Below, piece after piece: positions 56,794 through 64,000 of a stretch of 64,000 nt of DNA. The notes beneath the pieces were generated by a model, which was not told where the DNA came from, searched no databases, and saw only the letters and a list, made by a program, of their open reading frames with translations. Origin of the DNA: Arsenophonus fragariae. Lineage in GTDB: Bacteria; Pseudomonadota; Gammaproteobacteria; Enterobacterales; Enterobacteriaceae. The position numbers were made by a program, and so were the translations under genes. Within the stretch, counting starts at the first letter, position 1. Each line of letters starts with the position of its first letter. Location: contig JBDPYZ010000010.1 of the NCBI GenBank assembly GCA_047291315.1, positions 23,860 to 87,859 of the forward strand. The letters are read 5' to 3'.

Positions 56794-57249
56794 TTATTTA
56801 TTCAAATCGATGATATTATCTTTCCACTTTTCGATCCAAATTCCTGCGGGTTCTTCTGGCACGTCATATTCTAAAATATCAATCTCTAATGGTTCTCCTA
56901 CTCGTTTCGCATGATGATCTTTTAGTAGTTGATCTAATTTATGGATTGCGCCACAAAAAGTATCATATTCTTTGCTACCTATCCCAATAGCACCATAATT
57001 AATCTGGCTAAGATCAGGTTTTTCTTCGCTTATAGCTTTTGCTAGGGGTTGTATATTTTCAGGTAATTCACCTGCTCCATGGGTAGAGCATACAATTAAC
57101 AAAATACCTTTTTTTGGTAGCTCTTCTAAGGATGGACCGTATGTGACTTCAGTGTCGAAACCGTATTTTTCCAATATTTCAGAGATATGCTCAGCAATAT
57201 ATTCAGCATTGCCCATAGTACTACCTGTTATCAATGTTACTTTTGTCAT
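56794..57249 (-). CDS. mioC: Flavodoxin-like protein MioC
   Basis: 151 residues. An FMN-binding flavodoxin-like protein reported to support biotin synthase in E. coli. The FMN phosphate loop is TGSTMGNAEYIAEHI at the N-terminus, with STHGAGELPENI and GIGSKEYDTFCGA behind it. The ATG at 57249 is chosen over an upstream MGFI. It reads toward oriC, and its transcription crosses the origin, as in E. coli. Confidence 0.96.
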   Translation of the reverse strand: MTKVTLITGSTMGNAEYIAEHISEILEKYGFDTEVTYGPSLEELPKKGILLIVCSTHGAGELPENIQPLAKAISEEKPDLSQINYGAIGIGSKEYDTFCGAIHKLDQLLKDHHAKRVGEPLEIDILEYDVPEEPAGIWIEKWKDNIIDLNK

Positions 57250-57334
57250 TATGAACCCCATTATTCTAAAATAATGGCTATTGTATGCTGTGAATGAGTT
57301 GGGATCTACTTGTGGATAATATGGTTATATATTT

Positions 57335-57796
57335 TTATGGATTGATAGTCCGCATTATTGGATTTTGTAGAGACATCAAGGTTTCAGTAGATTGGATCTC
57401 ATCAATTGTCTGTATCTTGTTGATAAGTACATCTTGTAATTCATCAATGGATCGACACATTACCTTGATAAATATACTATATTGTCCAGTTGTGTAGTAG
57501 ACTTCGACCACCTTATCTAATTCATCGAGCTTTTTCAGTGCGGTAGGGTAGTCTTTAGCACTTTTTAAAATAATGCCAATAAAGCAACAGACATCAAAAC
57601 CTAGTTGTTTCACACTAATATCTACACGTGTTCCTACAATAATCCCAGCTTGTTTCATTTTTTCGATTCGGACATGTATCGTACCATGACTTACAGCAAA
57701 TTTTTTAGCCATTTCAGCGTAGGGGATCCGTGCATTTCTCATTAGTTCATTAAGTATGTCACGATCCAGATTATCGATCTGATAATTTTCTACCAT
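57335..57796 (-). CDS. asnC: AsnC transcriptional regulator (Lrp/AsnC family)
   Basis: 153 residues. It activates asnA when asparagine is low. The N-terminal helix-turn-helix has NLDRDILNELMRNARIPYAE and VSHGTIHVRIEKMKQAGII. The C-terminal ligand-binding RAM domain follows from about residue 70. It is divergent from asnA with a 161-bp gap, the classic arrangement for control of both genes. Confidence 0.97.
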   Translation of the reverse strand: MVENYQIDNLDRDILNELMRNARIPYAEMAKKFAVSHGTIHVRIEKMKQAGIIVGTRVDISVKQLGFDVCCFIGIILKSAKDYPTALKKLDELDKVVEVYYTTGQYSIFIKVMCRSIDELQDVLINKIQTIDEIQSTETLMSLQNPIMRTINP

Positions 57797-57957
57797 TTTT
57801 AAACACCATTTTTAACGATTATTTATTTTAAAAGGACATATTTTGAATATTATAAATCATAATAACTTTTTTTATTAAGCATATTGAATTTATGACCTAA
57901 TTTATTGCTTAATCTGTATAATAAAGCAAATAATGTTACAGATTCTGGGGCAAAAAA
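57797..57957. promoter_or_regulatory. asnC-asnA divergent promoter region
   Basis: 161 bp of AT-rich DNA with the two start sites at either end. AsnC is expected to bind here. The sequence TGCTTAATCTGTATAATAAAG at about 57905-57925 contains a TATAAT -10 candidate for asnA. A weak GGGGC ribosome site precedes the asnA ATG. Confidence 0.6.
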
Positions 57958-58950
57958 ATGGAAAAGTCATTCATCGAAAAACAACAGAAAATTAGTTTTG
58001 TTAAGTCTTATTTTTCGCGTTTATTAGAAAAAGAGTTAGATTTAATTGAAGTTCAAGCACCTATCTTAAGTCGTCTTGGAGACGGGGTTCAAGATAATCT
58101 GTCCGGCCATGAAAAAGCAGTACAAGTCAAAGTAAAATCGATACCAGATTCGGTTTTTGAAGTTGTACACTCATTGGCTAAATGGAAACGTAAAACGTTA
58201 AGTCGTTTTGATTTTAAACCTGGACAAGGGCTTTATACCCATATGAAAGCATTGCGTCCTGATGAAGATCGTTTGACACCTATTCATTCTGTATTTGTAG
58301 ATCAATGGGATTGGGAAAAAGTAATGCTTAAGGATGAGCGTTCTCTTGATTATTTAAAACAGACCGTGATTAAAATTTATCAAGCAATAAAGAAAACAGA
58401 AAAAGCGGTTAGCACGGAATTTGGTTTAGCACCAGTCTTACCTGAGCAAATTCATTTTGTTCATAGTGAAGAACTATTACAACGCTACCCTGATCTTGAT
58501 GCTAAAGGAAGAGAACGAGAAATAGCTAAAGAATTAGGTGCAGTTTTTCTTATTGGTATTGGTGGAAAACTATCGCATGGTTTTGCTCACGATGTACGTG
58601 CTCCTGATTATGATGATTGGACAACACCTAACAGCGAGGGTTATGCTGGTTTAAATGGTGATATTATTGTTTGGAACCCTATACTGCAGGATGCATTTGA
58701 AATTTCTTCGATGGGAATTCGTGTTGATAGAGAAGCTCTTACATACCAATTAGTAATCACAGGTGATGAAGATAGAATGTCTTTTGAATGGCATCAAGCA
58801 TTGGTAAAAGGTCAAATGCCACAAACAATAGGTGGTGGTATTGGACAATCTCGTTTAGTTATGTTATTACTTCAGAAAAAGCATATTGGTCAAGTTCAAT
58901 GTAGTGTATGGTCTTCGGAAAGTCATGCTGTTATTGCGGATATGCTGTAA
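57958..58950 (+). CDS. asnA: Asparagine synthetase A (ammonia-dependent)
   Basis: 330 residues, as in E. coli. It makes asparagine from aspartate, ammonia and ATP. It is related to class II aminoacyl-tRNA synthetases; visible blocks are VQAPILSRLGDGVQDNLSG, KWKRKTLSRFDF, DQWDWEK, FEISSMGIRVD and the C-terminal motif 3 GGGIGQSRLVMLLLQ with its ATP-binding arginine. It is intact, next to a run of pseudogenes. Confidence 0.98.
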   Translation: MEKSFIEKQQKISFVKSYFSRLLEKELDLIEVQAPILSRLGDGVQDNLSGHEKAVQVKVKSIPDSVFEVVHSLAKWKRKTLSRFDFKPGQGLYTHMKALRPDEDRLTPIHSVFVDQWDWEKVMLKDERSLDYLKQTVIKIYQAIKKTEKAVSTEFGLAPVLPEQIHFVHSEELLQRYPDLDAKGREREIAKELGAVFLIGIGGKLSHGFAHDVRAPDYDDWTTPNSEGYAGLNGDIIVWNPILQDAFEISSMGIRVDREALTYQLVITGDEDRMSFEWHQALVKGQMPQTIGGGIGQSRLVMLLLQKKHIGQVQCSVWSSESHAVIADML

Positions 58951-60272
58951 TTAGTTCCAATAGCGAATTAATCGACTTTTTATCCCGGTATCAAAGTGCC
59001 AGATATAATCGAAAATATTTAGGATACCGGGGTTTCCATATTTAGATAATGTAACAGCATAAAAACGTTGTTGTTGAGTTTGGTGGACTTGTATTCTTTT
59101 TCCTAAATTATCAGGTAGTTGTTAAGCAATAAAATCTGAAATTACAACCACATCTGAATATTTTTATTGCTGTTGTTGCATTTTTTCATAAATCGTAATG
59201 AATAACTTCCATTTTAAATAGAATAATGTGATACTGACAGTTGTCACGCATGGATATTTTTATTAAAGCCATACAAAAAGTTTTCGCACAATGCTCATTA
59301 AATTTTTCCATTGAACCTGAACTGTCTATACATACTATAAATGGCCCTTTTGGTTGTTGTTGCTTGATGGCTAGACGTAATATATTTCGTTACTGCCAAT
59401 TATCGCCTTGTAACCGGTATGTCGGTAACTGTTTTTCGACTAATTTGCGATAAAACTCAAATTCAAGTTCTTCTAATCCAAGCATAGCTAATTCACTAGG
59501 TAAAAAACGCAAAATATCATTACCATGGTTTATACCACTAATTTTTTCTGGTATTTGGTCAGGTATTTTTTCCAATGAAATTATTGACTCTAATATTTGT
59601 TGCTGTTTCTATTGAGATTTCAACGATTGTCTTCTACCTAAAAGTTCAGTTAATTTTTCTAATTCAGGTTGCTGTTGTAAAAAATGACTATACTGAATTA
59701 ACAGTTGAATATTATTAGAAGATTGCGCTAGAACTTCTTTATTCATATCCCACAATTTACCAGCTGAATGATTATTTTTATTAAAAATTTTTGTCAAATT
59801 TCCGGTTAATTTCAATTGTTTCTCTAATTCAATCAATAATTGTTCTTTTTCCTGCTTAAATAACAGTTTATTAAATGTTGTTACTTCAATAATAAGGTTA
59901 AGACGCCAGCGTTGGATAAATAGAGATTGCCCAGCGGGATTATGAGATATTTTTTCCACTAAGTAATGAGCTTCTTGTACAAAAATAGAATCTATTTCTG
60001 TTAATTTATTAATAGTTACCGGGATATTTCTAAAAATTTTTTTGTGTCAATGGCTAAATTTTGTTGATAAAGTGCAAATTCTTCTATTAATTTAATTGGC
60101 ACCAAGGTCTCTTGTAATGGACGATATAAATTTTTTTCTATGCTAAAAGATTATTTAATAATATACGCTTAAGATTAGGATATTTTTCGAAAAAAATGAC
60201 TAATTGAGGTAAGGTAACTAATGTTAAAACAATCTCTTCTATTAGCTTCATCTCATTAATGGAGAGTAACAT
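58951..60272 (-). pseudogene. viaA: viaA, VWA-domain partner of RavA, inactivated
   Basis: Runs from MLLSINEMKLIEEIVLTLV at 60272 to a proper C-terminus (IWHFDTGIKSRLIRYWN) ending at 58951, so the full length is represented but in many frames. Identifiable parts are FIQRWRLNLIIEVTTFNK, AGKLWDMNKEVLAQ, ILRFLPSELAMLGLEELE, VEKQLPTYRLQG and the VWA metal site DSSGSM. At least five frameshifts or stops occur. Its stop abuts that of asnA. ViaA activates the RavA ATPase, which influences lysine decarboxylase and respiratory enzymes in E. coli. Confidence 0.88.
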
Positions 60273-60299
60273 ATTAATCGTTGTTAGATTCAACATATA

Positions 60300-61788
60300 T
60301 TATTTGCTCATCATCTTCGTTCTTACATTGAGATAATTTATCTGTTAGAGTGAAAAAACTTTGCTAAATAATTGTTAACCAATAATTTTCAATAAAAAAC
60401 AAGGTTGATGATGACTAACTAAAGATTTTTGTTGTTGAGTTAAATGATTAAGTTGTTCGCGCTTTTCCAGCCATTTATTATCTAATTTATTTTCATCTAT
60501 TTTTTCGTATAAATAAAGTGTTGATGATTTTCTACTTGCATCCAGCACTTGCAATTGATTTTTGCTATTAACTTGAGATGAAATTAATTAAGCAAAACTA
60601 ATACTACAAAGTTGAGCAGAAATTTTTCCTTTATTTAAAGTATCGTTGATTGAACTTTTATCAATGGTAATAGAAATAACTTTTATATTATGTAGAATAA
60701 GTGTAGGTATGTAAAAATAATGTTATATCTTTTTCACTAATTTGCTTGGATACAGAATATTGTGGTATGCGATTGAATAAACGATTTTCTTTAATGTAAA
60801 AGCAGTTTTATTTTTATTAATTTGAGTTGATTATTGCTATTCATTATGAAGATCATCTATTTTTTATTGATAGCTTATTGTTGCCAACTTTCTTCTATTA
60901 ATAATGTAGTAATTAATTGAAGTAATAGCTGTAAAGATTGCAGATCATGTTAAAGACAATCTTTGAATAAAATAATATCTAAAGGCGATATAGCATCACG
61001 TCCATTAAAAAAAACACTAGCTTGGAGTAAATGGATCATTTTTTCCTACCGACGATCAGAAATATAATGTAATGGAACTAAATTATCAATTTGTTGCCTT
61101 AATTGATAAATTGTCTCAAAGCAATCATCAGGTAGCTTTATTTGACAAATTTTTACTTGCCATTCTTCATTGCTTATTTGAAGTTGTTTGGGAATAATAT
61201 TTCCACTTTCTTCCTTGTTCCTATTTAATAATAGCCCTAAATTTCTGTTTTTTATAAACCTTATTTAACTATAAATGAATAAGCATACGATCATATAATG
61301 TCTCAAGATTGCTATCTGATTCTGGTAGTTCATTGGAAGCAGTGACAAGTAAGCGCATGGGAATGTTTTCTTCTTGAAAGCCATTTCTAAATTTTTTTCG
61401 TTAATTGCCGTTAACAGAGTATTTAATATAGCAGTGCCGGCTTTCCAGATCTCATCAAGAAAGATAATTTTGGCATCAGGTAAATAACCTGTTGTTAAAC
61501 GCTGATAACGTCCTTCTTCTTTTAATTTTTGAATGGAAAATGGACCGAAAATTTCTTCTGGCGTTGAAAAACGAATCATTAAGTATTGAAAAGAATTAAC
61601 TGTTTTAAAGGCTTGTTTTATTCGCTTGGCTATCATACTTTTAGCAATACCGGGTGGATCTAGTGGAAAAACGTTTTCTCCTGATAATGCGGCTAATAAA
61701 CAAAGGCGAATAGTATGTTGTCGCTCGTATAAACCAGTTTCTAGGTTAGGTAGTTGCTCAATTGAGCTATGTGTTCAGCTAATTGCAT
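60300..61788 (-). pseudogene. ravA: ravA, MoxR-family AAA+ ATPase, inactivated
   Basis: From an ATG at 61788 the sequence reads MQLAEHIAQLSNYL, shifts, then YERQHTIRLCLLAALSGE and DPPGIAKS (Walker A, its first Gly now Asp). The best-kept part follows: FSTPEEIFGPFSIQKLKEEG, LTTGYLPDAKIIFLDEIWKA (Walker B) and LNTLLTAINEKN. Downstream, the lid and LARA/triple-helical domains survive only as scraps in all frames, down to about 60300. Order ravA-viaA is as in E. coli; both members of the complex are dead. The 3' boundary is approximate. Confidence 0.88.
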
Positions 61789-61910
61789 ATACTCTTCTCC
61801 TTTCATAAAAAAGAATTATTGCAAATTAGTTTATTGAATTTTAATAAGTTCAACAAAAAAATAAATATAATTTATTTTAGGTTTTCCCTACTTATATTAA
61901 ATTTTTAATG

Positions 61911-63329
61911 TTAAGGATCTGTTTTATTAATTAAATTTTGTCCATCATTCTGTTTTAACAGAAGGAAAATAAGCGAAGATGACAACGTAATTATACCTAT
62001 AGTAATAAATGTATAATGAAAATTATCAATATGATCATCATAAGATAAGGACTCATAAAAGTGAAAAATTGCTGTACTACTCGCAATATCAAAACTGATA
62101 GCAAGTTGTTGGGTTACAGCTAACATACTATTACCAGAACTGGCATTGTTTTCAGTTAAATCGGCTAGAGTAAGAGTATTCATAACTGTGAATTGGGTAG
62201 ACATTGCCGCTCCCAGTAAAATAAATGAATTATCAAAAAAAACATAAATTGACATATTAGGTGATTGCAATGAAAATTGTGTAATAATTAAACCAATAAT
62301 AAATTTTATTGTAAAAAATATTTTTTTATAGTCATAGTGAGTTAATATTTTTGTCACAATAGATTTTGCTGATATAGAGCTTATCGCCATTGGAGGCATC
62401 ATTAAACCTACTGTAACCGCTGGATGTCCAAGTCCTACTTGCAACATTAACGGCATTAAAAACGGAATACATCCTGTTTCTAAACGGGTTATAATATTTT
62501 CTGTTATGCTGATAGAAAATGTTCTTGTGCTAAATAGACCTAATGGAATAATCGAGTAAGAGATTTTTTTGCGCGTAATACGTAAAGAAAAAGTAAAAAA
62601 TGCCGCCTATGATTATAATCAATGGTGCATAATTGGTTAAATTTTCGTTATTAAAAAATATAAACTTACCGTTAATATCACAAGCTTAGCACCAAAAAGA
62701 ATAAACCCGGTGTTATCAAAGGGACATTTAGGCATTTTAAAATCAGGCATATGTTTTAGTACATATAAAATACCTAATAAACGGATAGGAATATTAATAA
62801 TAAATATCCAATACCAACTGGTATAAGTTACTAAAAGACCACCAAGTAGAGGTCCTGATATAGGTCCGACTAATCCTGGAATAGTGACAAGATTTAAAAT
62901 AGGTAGTAATTCACTGCGTGGATAAGCTCTCAATAATGCAAGACGTGCAAAAGGCATCATCATTGCACCACCTATTTCTTGAATGATACGAGAAAAAATT
63001 AAAAATTCTAATGACATTGCAGAATAAGAAAGAGCCAAAAGAAAATAGACTAACTGTAAATATAAAACTTTTTCTTGTACCGAAACGATCAGCTAACCAT
63101 CCACTAACAGGTATAATAAGAGCAGCAGTTAATGTATAACTTACTACAACAGATTGCATTGCCAAAGGACAATGATTAGACTTTTGGCTATATCAGGCAA
63201 TGCAGTATTTAAAATAGTTGCATCTAAGCTTTGCACAAAAAAAGTCATTGTTGCTATGACTGGTAGGGTAGGCCAAACATATTTTATGTTGTTTTTAACA
63301 TTCAATAACCTAAAAATAAGGTAAACCAA
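61911..63329 (-). pseudogene. hsrA: hsrA (yieO), MFS transporter, inactivated
   Basis: Pieces in three frames match E. coli HsrA over its length. VQSLDATILNTALPDIAKSL is at the N-terminus, then IPVSGWLADRFGTRKSF and IQEIGGAMMMPFARLALLRA with LVGPISGPLLGG. After a further break come PLMLQVGLGHPAVTVGLMMP, TQFTVMNTLTLADLTENNAS and the end FLLLKQNDGQNL. At least four breaks are present. In E. coli hsrA lies just upstream of an rRNA operon, exactly as here. HsrA is a DHA2-type inner-membrane exporter. The 5' end is approximate. Confidence 0.87.
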
Positions 63330-63550
63330 AATAAATCAGATTTTAAAATAGATTATCTTTTACTTATTTTAGAAAATTATAGCACTAACATATATTTAAT
63401 AAATCATTGCTTATATAAATTTGTGTTAGGTAATTGTTTCTAAATAATTCTAATTAATAAATTTAAAATTTAGATTTACAGATAGCTAAAGCATAAATAA
63501 ATTTTTTTGTCGAAAAAAAGAGCAAAAAGTTAAAGTTTACAAATTATTGC

Positions 63551-63578
63551 TTGCCAGCGGCGTAAAACTGCCTATAAT
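63551..63578 (+). promoter_or_regulatory. rRNA operon promoter P1
   Basis: TTGCCA at 63551-63556 and TATAAT at 63573-63578 are separated by 16 bp. The GC-rich discriminator GCGCCCC follows directly, the hallmark of ppGpp-controlled rrn P1 promoters. An A/T-rich UP-like stretch lies just upstream (about 63500-63545). Confidence 0.88.
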
Positions 63579-63659
63579 GCGCCCCACTGAGTCAGTATAA
63601 AATGAATCGATTGGAGTTAATTTTACCGCCTCGGGGTAAATAAAAGTAGAAATAACTAC

Positions 63660-63687
63660 TTGACTTTACAGGTGAAAAGCGTAAGAT
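63660..63687 (+). promoter_or_regulatory. rRNA operon promoter P2
   Basis: TTGACT at 63660-63665 and TAAGAT at 63682-63687 with 16-bp spacing, about 110 bp after P1. Layout and following GCGCG match enterobacterial rrn P2. Confidence 0.8.
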
Positions 63688-63710
63688 GCGCGACTTCGCG
63701 ACTCAGGTCG

Positions 63711-63723
63711 CACGCTCTTTAAC
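63711..63723 (+). promoter_or_regulatory. rrn boxA antitermination site
   Basis: GCTCTTTAACA is the boxA core bound by NusB-NusE. The next stretch, CAGACAATCTGTGTGGGCAC, is the usual rrn leader sequence of enterobacteria. Confidence 0.85.
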
Positions 63724-63854
63724 AATCAATCAGACAATCTGTGTGGGCACTCGCAAGACATCATCAAAAAATTTGAAGATTAAGTCTTGAAGAGTGACAA
63801 AACAGTTAATTCATAACGAATAGCAGTCAGGAATTCTTTGAGCATCAAGCTTTT

Positions 63855-64000
63855 TAATTGAAGAGTTTGATCATGGCTCAGATTGAACGCTGGCGGCAGG
63901 CCTAACACATGCAAGTCGAGCGGCAGCGGAGGGAAGCTTGCTTCCTTGCCGGCGAGCGGCGGACGGGTGAGTAAGGTATGGGGATCTGGCCGAAGGCGGG
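63855..64000 (+). rRNA. rrs: 16S rRNA, 5' part (cut by window edge)
   Basis: Starts at the conserved AATTGAAGAGTTTGATCATG and runs through CTAACACATGCAAGTCGAGC, the V1 hairpin (GGAGGGAAGCTTGCTTCCTTGC) and GGCGGACGGGTGAGTAA. The V1 sequence is of the Morganellaceae type as far as I can recall. The rest lies beyond the window. Confidence 0.98.

Noticed and set aside
1..63854. tRNA genes
   Set aside because: No cloverleaf with a GGTTCGA-type T arm and matching acceptor stem was noticed; a covariance search was not possible.
1..64000. Transposases, insertion sequences or prophage genes
   Set aside because: No transposase, integrase or phage structural protein could be recognised in any frame despite the many pseudogenes.

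Overview
The window is an AT-rich chromosomal segment of a gammaproteobacterium of the order Enterobacterales. The oriC neighbourhood, the fpr/tpiA block and the first bases of a 16S rRNA gene fit the Morganellaceae. Low G+C, many freshly broken genes and intact host-interaction genes point to an insect-associated, host-restricted lineage; Arsenophonus is my best guess. That guess is inference, because no database could be searched.

Layout. (1) About 1-4.3 kb: an emrD remnant, fpr, a broken yiiR, yiiQ and tpiA. (2) 4.5-14 kb: two very large tandem invasin-like adhesins on the minus strand, both open from end to end. (3) 14-29 kb: an accessory zone that is mostly wreckage. It holds a chaperone-usher fimbrial operon, a class D beta-lactamase, an arsR regulator, a divergent smvA/smvR efflux pair and a Csu-type pilus locus, all broken. 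Open among them are candidate secreted effectors: an HExxH protein (18.3 kb), an unknown protein with one hydrophobic segment (22.6 kb), a 414-aa protein whose N-terminus resembles the Salmonella SPI-2 effector translocation domain (24.1 kb), and an OspG/NleH-like protein kinase (28.1 kb). (4) 29.3-40 kb: mnmE-yidC-yidD-rnpA-rpmH on the minus strand, divergent from dnaA-dnaN-recF-gyrB. (5) 40-46 kb: asd, digH (yddW), glmS and glmU. (6) 46.5-57.8 kb: the complete atpIBEFHAGDC operon, rsmG, mnmG, oriC, mioC and asnC. (7) 58-64 kb: intact asnA, then viaA, ravA and hsrA pseudogenes, then the rrn promoters, boxA and the 5' end of 16S rRNA.

How it fits together. The housekeeping core (replication initiation, membrane protein insertion, RNase P, tRNA modification, ATP synthase, amino-sugar and lysine-precursor synthesis) is intact and syntenic. 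Dispensable functions (drug efflux, beta-lactam hydrolysis, metal sensing, two pilus types, the RavA-ViaA chaperone) are decaying. What stays open in the accessory zone is what would be needed to attach to and manipulate eukaryotic cells. This suggests selection for a host-associated life during genome erosion. No single new multi-gene system is evident; the best candidates for undescribed biology are the effector-like genes and the diverged adhesin pair.
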